Shown here one piece after another: positions 53,999 to 62,537 of a DNA stretch of 64,000 nucleotides. The notes below the pieces were generated by a model. That model had not been told where the DNA came from and did not search any database. It was given only the letters and a program-made list of their open reading frames with translations. The translations under genes were made by a program, and so were the position numbers. This stretch comes from DATFCK01 sp963728975 (GTDB taxonomy: Bacteria; Verrucomicrobiota; Verrucomicrobiia; Chthoniobacterales; UBA10450): positions 124,001 through 188,000 of the forward strand of contig CAVSMF010000005.1 of NCBI GenBank assembly GCA_963728975.1, in the 5' to 3' direction. Within the stretch, counting starts at the first letter, position 1, and every line of letters starts with the position of its first letter.

Positions 53999-54682
53999 CT
54001 ATCGCAGGGTTGCGTCCGCCCGATTCGCGTAACCGTACGGATTTGCGCTTAAGGTTAGATATACCCGCTCAGCGGCATTACGAAGATCGAAATGAGTCGC
54101 CTTTCCCAGGCCGCTGGACCGAAGCGTACCGAGCTTTCCTTGATAACCGCTGCCGCCCGCCATATCGAATTCGTAGACAACTATTCCGCGCTGAACATCG
54201 GTCACCCGCACGTGCAGAGCTAAAAATGACCGTCCTGCACCAAGATTTCCGAAAAAGAAACGCGCCAGCGGGCTTCCACCGTCAATGGTTTCAAAGTGGC
54301 CGTCCACCAGCCAGCCAACACGAGCCGATTCATTCTCTTTAAGAATTCGGGCAGGCGCGATCAGTTCAAGTTCCTGCTTGAGATCTTCAGCGAATTCAAT
54401 CGGGGTAAGCGCTTTCCGAATTGGCATCTCTCCGTCGGAAACAGCTTCGTCCCCCTGAAACAGAGCCGTGTCGATACAAAACGGGCGGATGTAGATCGCA
54501 GCCGGACGGCTGGCGCCAACTCCGCAATTGGAGACCATATGCACGCGGGTCGAACCATAGTCCTTGGCGTCAACCGGTCCGACGGCTTCGCCGCCGGGAG
54601 TGGCTACTTCGGTCTTGGTAACGTACATGTCCGCACAGGAGCAAAGAAGGATACTGGTAACGATCGCGAGCAGGTGTTTCAT
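53999..54682 (-). CDS. small lipoprotein (DUF4410-like)
   Basis: A 227-residue protein with the lipoprotein signal MKHLLAIVTSILLCSCADMY. The body contains VGWLVDGHFETIDGGSPLAR, FFFGNLGAGRSFLALHVRV and GIVVYEFDMAGGSGYQG, reminiscent of DUF4410 proteins of unknown function (secreted or outer-membrane-linked). A longer frame reaches 55078 but its first 130 residues are a shadow in unusual sequence. ATG 54682 is therefore preferred. Confidence 0.7.
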   Translation of the reverse strand: MKHLLAIVTSILLCSCADMYVTKTEVATPGGEAVGPVDAKDYGSTRVHMVSNCGVGASRPAAIYIRPFCIDTALFQGDEAVSDGEMPIRKALTPIEFAEDLKQELELIAPARILKENESARVGWLVDGHFETIDGGSPLARFFFGNLGAGRSFLALHVRVTDVQRGIVVYEFDMAGGSGYQGKLGTLRSSGLGKATHFDLRNAAERVYLTLSANPYGYANRADATLR

Positions 54683-54789
54683 AACAATGTTTGTCCGAGC
54701 CGCTATCCCGCAGTTACGGAACAGAAGGCAAATTGCCGTGTCTCTGATGCAACTCTCGTGCCGCGGCTGTGAAAAAACAGCCTCGCGCT

Positions 54790-55302
54790 TCAGAGAGTGC
54801 GGCCACGGCTGACCAGCATCCGGACAACGAAATAGATCAAAATCGCCGACGGCACCGCCAGGAAGAGCGAACCGATCAGGGCAGGCCAAACGACATGGGA
54901 AAACAGGCCCCAGCTGACGTAATGATGAAAGCTGAAGTCGCCCATGCGCGCCTTCACCGACGGAGCTAAATGGAGTGCACGGCACCCGAGCCTGTATTCC
55001 GCGAAGTATATTGCCGGCATGGCAAAGATCAGGACATCGTGCAAGGTCACGGCGATCGCCGCAGCCAGTTTGTTGCATCGAGCAATCCAGGCGACGCCGA
55101 TCGACAGCAGAGTTTTCAGGGAATAGAGAGGGGTGAAACCGAAGAAGATGCCAATCGCTGAACCGAGCGCGATGGAGTGCGGAGTGTCGGCAATTGCAAT
55201 CAAGGTCATGTGATGCTCGGCCAGCCAGCCTTTGAACCGCACCAACGATTTCGGCAGCCGGGGCCCGGCGGTGCGCTCCATCACTGAGGTGTTCTCGTCC
55301 AC
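54790..55302 (-). CDS. DUF2062 membrane protein
   Basis: A 170-residue protein. After about 45 cytoplasmic residues, the DUF2062 pattern SIALGSAIGIFFGFTPLYSL is followed by several hydrophobic segments (LAAAIAVTLHDVLIF, HVVWPALIGSLFLAV, AILIYFVVRMLV), about four helices. DUF2062 is often fused to or near glycosyltransferases and lipid-A genes and may flip or tether substrates; no such neighbour is here. Function unknown. Confidence 0.75.
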   Translation of the reverse strand: MDENTSVMERTAGPRLPKSLVRFKGWLAEHHMTLIAIADTPHSIALGSAIGIFFGFTPLYSLKTLLSIGVAWIARCNKLAAAIAVTLHDVLIFAMPAIYFAEYRLGCRALHLAPSVKARMGDFSFHHYVSWGLFSHVVWPALIGSLFLAVPSAILIYFVVRMLVSRGRTL

Positions 55303-55430
55303 AAATCTATTCTACGGGCACGGACTTAAAGTTCCAAGAATTCACGCGGCCTGGCTGGAACCTGGCCCCAGGCAGCCAGCTACTCCCTAAACTGAGATCC
55401 GGGTTGGCTTGAGGAGCTGTTCCATCAAAT

Positions 55431-56375
55431 CTAGAATAACTCCGCTGTCTCGGCCGGCGGCTTCACCATCTGACCAAGCGCAGCCCTCAACCGTAATGCC
55501 GCTCGCGGAGCGTAATCCAGCGCGTTGTTATTGAAAACCACATGCACTGCGGCTGCATCCCGCGCGAGCTTTTGGCCGCGCTCCGCCACTTCGTGGATCT
55601 CTTTATCGCTGTAATCGTAATTGAACCGAGCAGCCACCGTTTTTCCGGTTGTGTAGGCTTTGGCGTTCCGGCCGTGCAATCGCAGATAAGCGACTTCTGA
55701 GTTGGTGATTGCATCCAGGTCGGGCGGCATGATTGTAAAATGATCGGCTGAAGGCGCATCGACATTTACAAAAATCACTCGGTGGTTCCGGAGAAACTCG
55801 ACCGTCTCCTGGAGTTGATCGCCAATCGCCCAATTTCGATTCCGAAACTCGATGGCGACGCGGTAACCGCGCAAACCGGCAATCAACGGCTCAAGTTCGG
55901 CCAGTTCATGTTTGTGGGGCGAAAATGCCGGAGACAACTGTAACAAGAAGACGCCAAGTTTCTTTTCCCGCTCCAAGATCGACAACGAGCCGAGGAAAAT
56001 TTGCAGCATCCGGTCCCGCAAATCGGGCGTTGGGCGCACCTTCCCTTTTGGATCGACATCGGCCATGCGTTGCAGCTCGGGCGGCAATAATTTTACCGGG
56101 GTGGAATGAAACGAGAACAGTTGGTGGAGCTTCACATCGAAAATAAAGTCATCGGGCGTGTTCGCGCACCAGCGCTCCACCATTCGCGGTTCCGGCGCGG
56201 AGTAAAAAGTCGAATTGACTTCCACCATCTCGAAGTGTTGTGCGTACCAGCTGAGGCGCTCGCCTGCCTTTAGCTTCTTCGGATACCACCGCTCGACAAA
56301 ACCCGGGTCCGACCAGCTGGCGGTGCCGACCAGGATTTTCCCGGTCGCCGAATCGGATGAACGGGGCGCCGCCAT
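55431..56375 (-). CDS. DUF72 family protein
   Basis: A 314-residue TIM-barrel-like protein. ILVGTASWSDPGFVERWYP opens the family, then FEMVEVNSTFYSAPEPRMVE, WCANTPDDFIFDVKLHQLFS and YLRLHGRNAKAY follow. DUF72 (YecE-like) proteins are widespread with unknown activity. Residues before MAAPRSS (56375) are unlikely to be coding in this family. It stands alone, 128 bases downstream of DUF2062 in the same strand (gap 55303-55430). Confidence 0.85.
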   Translation of the reverse strand: MAAPRSSDSATGKILVGTASWSDPGFVERWYPKKLKAGERLSWYAQHFEMVEVNSTFYSAPEPRMVERWCANTPDDFIFDVKLHQLFSFHSTPVKLLPPELQRMADVDPKGKVRPTPDLRDRMLQIFLGSLSILEREKKLGVFLLQLSPAFSPHKHELAELEPLIAGLRGYRVAIEFRNRNWAIGDQLQETVEFLRNHRVIFVNVDAPSADHFTIMPPDLDAITNSEVAYLRLHGRNAKAYTTGKTVAARFNYDYSDKEIHEVAERGQKLARDAAAVHVVFNNNALDYAPRAALRLRAALGQMVKPPAETAELF

Positions 56376-56458
56376 GATTGAAACAGGACGCAATGCCGAC
56401 CGGAAATGCAAATACCTTCTGGAAAAGATCAAACCGGTCGGACGGAAGTTTCAATTCT

Positions 56459-56484
56459 GTAGCGGCGGTCTATGACCGTCGCAT
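56459..56484 (+). repeat. GTAG hairpin (single half)
   Basis: GTAGC GGCGGTC TAT GACCGTCGC. It equals the sequence at 15255 over at least 24 bases. It lies upstream of the DUF72 gene and before the tRNA pair. No second hairpin is visible beside it. Confidence 0.8.
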
Positions 56485-56574
56485 ATGTTCTTTGTGTGGC
56501 TCTTATTTCGGAATGAAATAGAAAAAAGAGCTTTCGCCGGTTTGGCGGCCCATCCCAACGCGGAGGTCGCATTT

Positions 56575-56651
56575 TGGTTGCGGGGGCGGGATTTGAACCC
56601 GCGGCCTTCAGGTTATGAGCCTGACGAGCTACCAGGCTGCTCCACCCCGCG
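56575..56651 (-). tRNA. initiator tRNA-fMet (CAT), CCA encoded
   Basis: The 77-base gene folds as a cloverleaf. The acceptor arm is CGCGGGG / CCCCGCA with the C-A mismatch at 1-72 expected of initiators. The D-arm sequence is AGCAGCCTGGTAGCT. The anticodon loop CTCATAA has anticodon CAT, within a stem CAGG/CCTG. The T-arm is GCGGGTTCAAATCCCGC. CCA is encoded at 56575-56577 (minus strand). Confidence 0.95.
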
Positions 56652-56777
56652 TCTTAAGTGACAAATATCCCGGAGGCCGCCGGAAATGCAACCTAAAAAC
56701 CAATGATGTGTATGTCCATATGATAAGAACCACTTGCCGCCCGGTCCGGTGCAGGCAAAATATACGCCGCTTTGCAA

Positions 56778-56852
56778 TCCAGCGTAGCTCAGTGGTAGAG
56801 CGGTCGGCTGTTAACCGATTGGTCGTAGGTTCGAATCCTACCGCTGGAGCCA
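56778..56852 (+). tRNA. tRNA-Asn (GTT), CCA encoded
   Basis: Acceptor arm TCCAGCG / CGCTGGA, D-arm GCTCAGTGGTAGAGC, anticodon loop CTGTTAA (56808-56814) with anticodon GTT, T-arm GTAGGTTCGAATCCTAC, then GCCA. The last 30 bases (56823-56852) are repeated perfectly at 57151-57180 and 57479-57508 after each downstream GIY-YIG gene. A possible promoter (TTGCCG, 17 bases, AAAATA) lies at 56731-56760. Confidence 0.95.
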
Positions 56853-56871
56853 AATTAGTTGGAGCCAACGT

Positions 56872-57135
56872 ATGGCAGGGCACGGATTCACTATTTATGT
56901 CCTCCGCAATCCCGATGGCAAAATTTACATCGGGCAGACCGATGACCTCGATCGTCGTGTCCAGCAGCACAACGATCCCGCCTACCGCCTGACCCATACG
57001 ACCAAACGTTTTCGTGGACCTTGGCAGGTGGTCTTTACTGAGGAGCGTCTTTCCCGATCCGAAGCGCTCCGGCGCGAGAAAGCACTCAAATCCGGTCAAG
57101 GTCGCGCCTGGTTGAAACTCCAGTTAGGCTGTTAA
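56872..57135 (+). CDS. GIY-YIG nuclease, cassette copy 1
   Basis: An 87-residue single-domain nuclease. GFTIYVLRNPDGKIYIGQTD holds the family motif (IYVL...YIG), with RRVQQHND next. Conserved Arg and Glu appear in RTHxT-like LTHTTKRFRG and EERLSRSEALRREKAL, the general family pattern. The ribosome site TTGGAGCC lies seven bases from ATG. It starts 19 bases after the tRNA-Asn CCA. The last codons GGC TGT TAA equal the anticodon loop region of tRNA-Asn. It is followed by a tRNA-like 3' end and then an almost exact copy. Confidence 0.9.
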   Translation: MAGHGFTIYVLRNPDGKIYIGQTDDLDRRVQQHNDPAYRLTHTTKRFRGPWQVVFTEERLSRSEALRREKALKSGQGRAWLKLQLGC

Positions 57136-57180
57136 TCCGCCTCAGGCGGATCGTAGGTTCGAATCCTACCGCTGGAGCCA
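57119..57180 (+). other. tRNA-Asn-like 3' half ending the first cassette
   Basis: The 3' end of the gene and the following sequence mimic a tRNA without a D-arm. TCCAG (57119-57123) can pair with CTGGA near 57172-57176. GGCTGTTAA (57127-57135) equals the tRNA-Asn anticodon loop. TCCGCCTCAGGCGGA is a perfect hairpin in place of CCGATTGG. From 57151 the last 30 bases of tRNA-Asn follow with CCA. Confidence 0.8.
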
Positions 57181-57199
57181 AATTAGTTGGAGCCAACGT

Positions 57200-57463
57200 A
57201 TGGCAGGGCACGGATTCACTATTTATGTCCTCCGCAATCCCGATGGCAAAATTTACATCGGGCAGACCGATGACCTCGATCGTCGTGTCCAGCAGCACAA
57301 CGATCCCGCCTACCGCCTGACCCATACGACCAAACGTTTTCGTGGACCTTGGCAGGTGGTCTTTACTGAGGAGCGGCTTTCCCGATCCGAAGCGCTCCGA
57401 CGCGAGAAAGCACTCAAATCCGGTCAAGGTCGCGCCTGGTTGAAACTCCAGTTAGGCTGTTAA
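57200..57463 (+). CDS. GIY-YIG nuclease, cassette copy 2
   Basis: Second copy, offset by 328 bases from the first. The protein is identical. Two base differences are seen (CGT/CGG in codon ERL, CGG/CGA before REK), both synonymous, which fits recent duplication or gene conversion with selection on the protein. The same TTGGAGCC leader and tRNA 3' end flank it. I do not know whether it acts as a homing nuclease. Confidence 0.9.
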   Translation: MAGHGFTIYVLRNPDGKIYIGQTDDLDRRVQQHNDPAYRLTHTTKRFRGPWQVVFTEERLSRSEALRREKALKSGQGRAWLKLQLGC

Positions 57464-57508
57464 TCCGCCTCAGGCGGATCGTAGGTTCGAATCCTACCGC
57501 TGGAGCCA
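57447..57508 (+). other. tRNA-Asn-like 3' half ending the second cassette
   Basis: Same arrangement as after copy 1: TCCAG, GGCTGTTAA, the TCCGCCTCAGGCGGA hairpin, then the 30-base tRNA-Asn 3' end (57479-57508). After CCA the sequence leaves the repeat at AGTCGCAC. Confidence 0.8.
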
Positions 57509-57560
57509 AGTCGCACGGGCATCGAAACTTGCCGGTAACATCCGGACCGGGGCGGCTGTG

Positions 57561-57887
57561 CTATTTTTTCCGGATCGCTTTTCTTCGAGCCGCCCAGCGG
57601 GCCTTCATCATCTGCGAGAGTTTTCTACGGCCGCTCGGAGTGATTCCCCCTCTGCGCCTGGCAGCCCGGTTTGAATTTTTTGCTCCGCCCCGCGTCCTTG
57701 CCCATCGCGCGCGAGCGGCGGCGGCCAGTCTTGCTCGCGTCCGCGAGGAAACGCGCCGTCGAGCACCGTTAGGTTTGGCGGCAGAAGAATCGGCCCCGCG
57801 GAGTAAGCCATCAAGTTTACTCTGCAGCCGGTCGATCTGGCGTCGAATTGAAATCGCTTGTTCTAGATTCCGAAGTGATAGGTCCAT
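57561..57887 (-). CDS. small highly basic protein with repeated ARW motif
   Basis: A 108-residue protein. An N-terminal helix (LRNLEQAISIRRQIDRLQSK) is followed by Ala/Arg-rich repeats: RTRARLAAAARARWART and SGRRKLSQMMKARWAARRK. The motif (K/R)ARWA occurs in small DNA-binding-like proteins of many Acidobacteria and Verrucomicrobia; function unknown, histone-H1-like binding is possible. ATG 57887 is preferred over 57926. The gene is convergent with the GIY-YIG cassette. Confidence 0.65.
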   Translation of the reverse strand: MDLSLRNLEQAISIRRQIDRLQSKLDGLLRGADSSAAKPNGARRRVSSRTRARLAAAARARWARTRGGAKNSNRAARRRGGITPSGRRKLSQMMKARWAARRKAIRKK

Positions 57888-58026
57888 AGAAGAGGCTACC
57901 ACTACTTTCCAGCGACAGCTTTGCAACTACTAAATGTCGACGTACGGCTACACTTTTACCGCAATTTGCAGGACAACAACTACCGAGGCGACCGCAGCTT
58001 GCAGCCGATTGCGCCTAGCGACACCC

Positions 58027-58251
58027 TTATGGATGCACCCGAACGCGCGTCAATGAACCCGCTTCACTTTCCTTGCCAAAGTTCCGACGGAAAATCGCCG
58101 ATCCATTCGCCCGCGCTACAATATGAAATCCGTGGTCGTCCTCGTAACCTTCCGGGGCCTTTCGCAAACTGTTTGCGACAATCGCAAGACTGCTTAAGCC
58201 GACGGCTAAAATGATTCCCAAAACAAACAACATAATCCCCCAATCGAGCAT
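58027..58251 (-). CDS. small membrane protein, unknown
   Basis: A 74-residue frame with one clear membrane segment, MLFVLGIILAVGLSSLAIVA, followed by a polar tail containing PEGYEDDHGFHIV. No family is recognised. There is no close neighbour on the same strand except the NusG-like gene 218 bases upstream. It may be a random frame, but the sharp hydrophobic/polar pattern supports a real protein. Confidence 0.45.
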   Translation of the reverse strand: MLDWGIMLFVLGIILAVGLSSLAIVANSLRKAPEGYEDDHGFHIVARANGSAIFRRNFGKESEAGSLTRVRVHP

Positions 58252-58415
58252 ATGGCGTACCGGTGGAAACCACCCTCACGGGGAGCACCCGGGATGGCAG
58301 GCACCGGTCAACGGCCTACAAAATGCCAAATTGTGTCAGAATCTAGACAGAGTGTTAAATATTTAAACATGGTAATTTTTGGGATTTTTCCCAAGAAACC
58401 GGACCGTTTAAGAGC

Positions 58416-58447
58416 AAAAAAAAGCGCCTTGGCCGTGACCAAGGCGC
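58416..58447 (-). terminator. rho-independent terminator of the NusG-like gene
   Basis: On the minus strand GCGCCTTGG, loop TCACGG, CCAAGGCGC is followed by eight T. A nine-base-pair perfect stem with a T-tract, about 20 bases after the gene stop at 58469, is a textbook terminator for the NusG-like gene. Confidence 0.92.
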
Positions 58448-58468
58448 AATTCTTCTACCGAGAGAGCT

Positions 58469-59017
58469 TTAGGCTCTGGGCAAAGCCAACGGCAACACCT
58501 TTGGCGTTGGAACTTCCATCTCGACCGACCGGCCCAGAAACTCCAGCAAAACCCGAATCCGCTCTTTCGCTGGCAGCAGCCGGGTCACGAGCGCTTCCAG
58601 TCCCTGGAACGGGCCGTCCGCGATCTGAACCGATTGTCCCACCTCGATGGCAGGGTCAAATGTAAGGGTTTCTTCTTTTCCGGTTTTATCGCGCAAGGTA
58701 GCAATGATCGCGGGATCCACCGTTGCCACCTGGTCGCCAAATCGCACCACCCCTTGAATACCCGGCGAATACTCGATTTGCCGATGTTGACGTGAATAAA
58801 CGAATTCGGCGAAGAGATAGCCGGGAAACATGGCTTCGATGAACCAAACGGCCCCCCGGCGGGTGGGCTTGCGAAACCGCACCCGAGGCGCGAAGCAGAT
58901 CACCTCCATTTGCCGCCGCAAGGTCGTGGCAGCGAGATGTTCGTGCTTGGGCTGGGCCTTCAAACAAAACCAAAGCGGATTTTCGATGCGGGCCAGATGA
59001 AAAAGCGAGCACGTCAT
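58469..59017 (-). CDS. NusG/RfaH-like transcription antiterminator (UpxY type)
   Basis: A 182-residue NusG paralogue. The NGN domain reads WFCLKAQPKHEHLAATTLRR, then AMFPGYLFAEFVYSR and GIQGVVRFGDQVATV; a C-terminal KOW domain has VGQSVQIADGPFQGLEALVTR. This is the specialised NusG form that promotes transcription of long polysaccharide operons. ATG 59017 (MTCSLFHLAR) is chosen; an upstream open stretch is low-complexity. The neighbouring TPR and export genes support an exopolysaccharide role. The 292-base gap upstream (59018-59309) shows a weak GGCGC/GCGCC hairpin and no gene. Confidence 0.85.
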   Translation of the reverse strand: MTCSLFHLARIENPLWFCLKAQPKHEHLAATTLRRQMEVICFAPRVRFRKPTRRGAVWFIEAMFPGYLFAEFVYSRQHRQIEYSPGIQGVVRFGDQVATVDPAIIATLRDKTGKEETLTFDPAIEVGQSVQIADGPFQGLEALVTRLLPAKERIRVLLEFLGRSVEMEVPTPKVLPLALPRA

Positions 59018-59309
59018 GAATTTGAGCTTAAGAGCAGGGATTATACTATCGGCGGAGTTCTCTTTTTCAACCGATGGTCGCAGACGATGCGATTTGTGAG
59101 CGTTGTTATGCGAGTTGTGTGAGTGTGACATTGGAATGTAGTAACGGAGTGTTAAGGGCGCTTTTCAGGCGCCAAGGTTCAGTTTGAAATTGCTGCCAGG
59201 GGCGCGCCCACGAGGACCTGCTTATCGCGGGCCGATCGCAATCGCTTGAGCGCGCGGAGATTGCGCTAATCGAGAGCGCCTCGGTTCGACGAAACGAGGT
59301 TGTGCGGAA

Positions 59310-62300
59310 TTAGTTCCGGGCCAGATCGGCTAGAACCCGCCTGGCGTCACTGGCAAAGGGATCCTGGAGTCCGTTGGCCAATGCTTGATCAAGAGCCTGC
59401 CGGGCCTCCAAAGAATGTTTCGTCTGAAAGGAACACACCCCTAAATAATAGAGATGTTTTGCATCCAGGGTCTGTTTGCGTGCGCTTTCCTGCAATAGCT
59501 CCAGAGCCCGCGGATATTCCTTTCGTTGAAAACTAATTTCAGCGAGTGTGTTGGCAACTTCCGCGTCGTCCGGAAGCGCTTTGCGGGCTTTCATGGCAAG
59601 GTCGTAAGCCTTCGACACATTTGAACCTTCCGCCAGGTAAACTTCGGCAAGATATTTTTGACCTACCGCGAAATCGGGAAACTTCTCCAGAATCCGCTCA
59701 TAAATACCCGCTGCGGCCTTGAGATTGCCGCGGGCAGTTTCGACGGCGGCCTGGGCCAGCTCCGCAGGAGAGTAGTTGGGATCCTGATTCAGGACTTTTA
59801 CAATTTCGACTGCCTGGGACAGCGCCTTCTTCGGATCCTGAAAGAGCGATATCATATCCAAAAAACGTTTCGCATCTGCTGCAAGCGACGATCCGGATGC
59901 AAGTGCGACAACCCGCTCCAGTTCACTGCGTGTCTCGTCGAGCTTGCCAAGGCTAAAGGCAGCCCAGGAAAGCTGGTAATGAATCTCGGGCTTATCGGGA
60001 AATTGCCGTGCGCTTTCCTCCAGAAGACTGTAGGCCCAGGAAAAATTGCCCGTCTGGTAAGCGAGTTGCCCCAGCAACGCGGCAACGTCACGGTCGTTAG
60101 GCGCGACATCTCTCGCTCGCTTGGTCAGTTCCAGAGCTTTTTGACCGTCCCCAAGCGGTCCGGCATAAATTCGAGCAAGCTTCATCATAACCGGAAGCAG
60201 CTTCGGGTTTCGGTCCAGCACCTTTTCGTATGCTTCCGCCGCTTCCTTGAATGCCTTCTGCTTTTCGTAGGCGTCCCCGAGGCGAGTCAACGCAATGATG
60301 TCATTGGGCTGCTGACTCACAGCCCTCTTCAAATCCTCGATGGAAACAGAAGCCGCCCCGGATGAATTGTCGGACAAAAACAGAAGTCGACGCCGCGCCT
60401 CTCCCGCATCGGAAAAATTAGGCGCAACCTGAAGAGACTTGTTCAATGCGGTTTGCGCAGCCTCCCTATGTCCCATCATGTAATGAGCCATCCCGAGATG
60501 ATACAAAATCTCGGCCTCGTTAGGGGACTTGTCGGCACTCTCTTGCAACAGAACAAGGGCCTGCTCGTACTGTTGCTTTTGATACAGAATCCAGCCCAGG
60601 GTATCCGCCATCGAAGGATCCTCCGGTTTCAGGGCATGGGCTTTCTGGGCCAACTGGTAGGCCTGTTCCACCTGATCAAAATGAGCCGCATACAAACAGG
60701 CGAGGTTATTCAACGCCGGTGCAAATTTCGGAGCGAAACTGAGAAGCTTCTCGTAAGCCTGACGCGCCTTCGAGAAATTCTTCAGCTTTTCGCTCACGAT
60801 ACCGAGAGTTAGAAGGGCCTGGATGTCATGCGGCTTCTTGGACACCAATGTCTCGAGCTCCTTGGAAGCATCCGCCAGTCTATCGGTGGCGAGATATGTC
60901 GCACTTAAGAGCGTATAAGCCGGAGCAAAATTCGGATCCAAGCTGAGCGCCTTGGTAAGATCGCCTTCAGCCAAACTCCATTTGGATTGCGCGGCATAAA
61001 CCTTGGCTGCGACAAAATGGGCCAGGGCCGAATTCGGGGTTCTGCTCACCTGTTGTTGGGCAAATTCCGACGCACGGTTGAAATCGCGGGCGGCCAGATA
61101 GGAATCTGTGAGTTGAAGAATAGCCATTGGATTGTTCGGCGCCAGTTCCACCGCCTTCTCCAGCGCCTCTCGACCTTCCGTAGCCTTCTTTTGTTGAAGA
61201 AGGATCATACCCAATGCCAGATACGCTCCCGCATTTTTTGGCGAGCTCTTTATTTGCTCCCGAAAAATGTCGGCGGCGTCATCCAGCCGGCCAAGGCTTC
61301 GATAGGCGTCGGCTAACAGAAGCCGGGCCTGCAGCAAATCGGGCTTCTTCTTGAGCAGGCCGCGCATTGAATCGGCGGCTAACTGCGCGTTCCCTTGCCG
61401 AAGATTCAGCTGTCCCAAAAGAAGAATTGCCTCAACAAAGTTGGGATCGACGGTGATCGCCTGGTTGAGGAGGCCTGCCGCCTGGGCCATATCCTGTTTT
61501 TCCAAGTAACATCGTGCGAGTTCGTATTTCAGCGGGGCGAACTTTGGATATTTTTCCGCTAAACGCTGGAAGCTCTCGATCGCCTTGTCTTTTTGGCCTT
61601 TGGCTAGCCAAGCTTTTCCTCGAAGCACGCTGGCATCGAAATTTTCCGCGTCGCGATTAAAGATGTTTTCCAGCAGCTTGAGCGACTCATCATATTTTCC
61701 CCGAGCGAAAGCGAGTTGGGCAAGAAGACTCCAGGCCGGCAGGTAGTCCGGAGCTGCCTTGGTAATGGAGTGCAGCGAAGCAATCGCGTCATCGACGGCG
61801 CCGGATTGGGCCTTGAACTTCGCGTAGTTGAGCCGTTCGGCCGACCGGAGCGGAGCCAGTTCGGCTGCAGTCTTGAGTTCCTCTCGCGCTTTCTTGGGTT
61901 CTCTATTCAACAACCAATACCCGGCCATAAAGGAATGGGCAACGGGCGAACGTGGATCCAGCTTCAACGCCCGTTGCAGCGCCTTTTCGGCAGATTCCCG
62001 ATCCCTCTTTTGAATCGCGACTGTGGCCGTCGCTAACTGAAAGGAGGCGTCGTTGCGATTTGGAAAGGTTCGGAGCTGTTCATCGAGGTGGGCCCGTTGT
62101 TCGGCAGTTTGAGCCGCTTCTGCCATTACCACCAGGGCATCGCCTGTCCCCGGCGATTGTTTTAAAACGGAGAGCGCTTCCTGTATCGCCTGGTCTCTCT
62201 GCCCGATGGCCACAAATACACGGGCCAATCTGATTCTGCTGGCGACGTTCTTCGGATCCAACTCGCGAGATTTGAGGAGGTAGGGGGCAGCCCGAAGCGG

Positions 62301-62537
62301 CGCGCCTTCTTCGAACCAAATCCGGCCGAGCCTTTCGTAGGGGGTCGGATCCGAGCGATCCAATCGGAGCAGATTCAGATATTCAATCTGCGCTTTATCG
62401 TATTCACCCTGCTGATAATCGGCATCGGCTTGTTTCAGAAGCCGGGCTTTTTTTGCTTCTTTGGAACAGCCCGTCAGCAGTCCGACGGTAAGCAACACCG
62501 CAAGCAAAGCTGAGGTTCTTGGAATGAACAAAGGCAT
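59310..62537 (-). CDS. giant TPR-repeat lipoprotein (PrsT-like)
   Basis: About 1075 residues. The signal MPLFIPRTSALLAVLLTVGL and the lipobox LLTGC place the lipidated Cys at about 24. The rest is almost all tetratricopeptide repeats, about 28-30 by rough count (for example DPTPYERLGRIWFEEGAPLR and PDDAEVANTLAEISFQRKEY). It resembles PrsT-type TPR proteins of PEP-CTERM/exopolysaccharide systems. It would sit at the outer or inner membrane periplasmic face as a scaffold. ATG 62537 is chosen over 62567 because the lipoprotein signal follows it. Confidence 0.88.
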   Translation of the reverse strand: MPLFIPRTSALLAVLLTVGLLTGCSKEAKKARLLKQADADYQQGEYDKAQIEYLNLLRLDRSDPTPYERLGRIWFEEGAPLRAAPYLLKSRELDPKNVASRIRLARVFVAIGQRDQAIQEALSVLKQSPGTGDALVVMAEAAQTAEQRAHLDEQLRTFPNRNDASFQLATATVAIQKRDRESAEKALQRALKLDPRSPVAHSFMAGYWLLNREPKKAREELKTAAELAPLRSAERLNYAKFKAQSGAVDDAIASLHSITKAAPDYLPAWSLLAQLAFARGKYDESLKLLENIFNRDAENFDASVLRGKAWLAKGQKDKAIESFQRLAEKYPKFAPLKYELARCYLEKQDMAQAAGLLNQAITVDPNFVEAILLLGQLNLRQGNAQLAADSMRGLLKKKPDLLQARLLLADAYRSLGRLDDAADIFREQIKSSPKNAGAYLALGMILLQQKKATEGREALEKAVELAPNNPMAILQLTDSYLAARDFNRASEFAQQQVSRTPNSALAHFVAAKVYAAQSKWSLAEGDLTKALSLDPNFAPAYTLLSATYLATDRLADASKELETLVSKKPHDIQALLTLGIVSEKLKNFSKARQAYEKLLSFAPKFAPALNNLACLYAAHFDQVEQAYQLAQKAHALKPEDPSMADTLGWILYQKQQYEQALVLLQESADKSPNEAEILYHLGMAHYMMGHREAAQTALNKSLQVAPNFSDAGEARRRLLFLSDNSSGAASVSIEDLKRAVSQQPNDIIALTRLGDAYEKQKAFKEAAEAYEKVLDRNPKLLPVMMKLARIYAGPLGDGQKALELTKRARDVAPNDRDVAALLGQLAYQTGNFSWAYSLLEESARQFPDKPEIHYQLSWAAFSLGKLDETRSELERVVALASGSSLAADAKRFLDMISLFQDPKKALSQAVEIVKVLNQDPNYSPAELAQAAVETARGNLKAAAGIYERILEKFPDFAVGQKYLAEVYLAEGSNVSKAYDLAMKARKALPDDAEVANTLAEISFQRKEYPRALELLQESARKQTLDAKHLYYLGVCSFQTKHSLEARQALDQALANGLQDPFASDARRVLADLARN

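Noticed and set aside
56778..57508. Integrase-type attachment sites at the tRNA-Asn 3' end
   Set aside because: The direct repeats look like att sites, but no integrase or recombinase gene lies between them; only the GIY-YIG nuclease is present.
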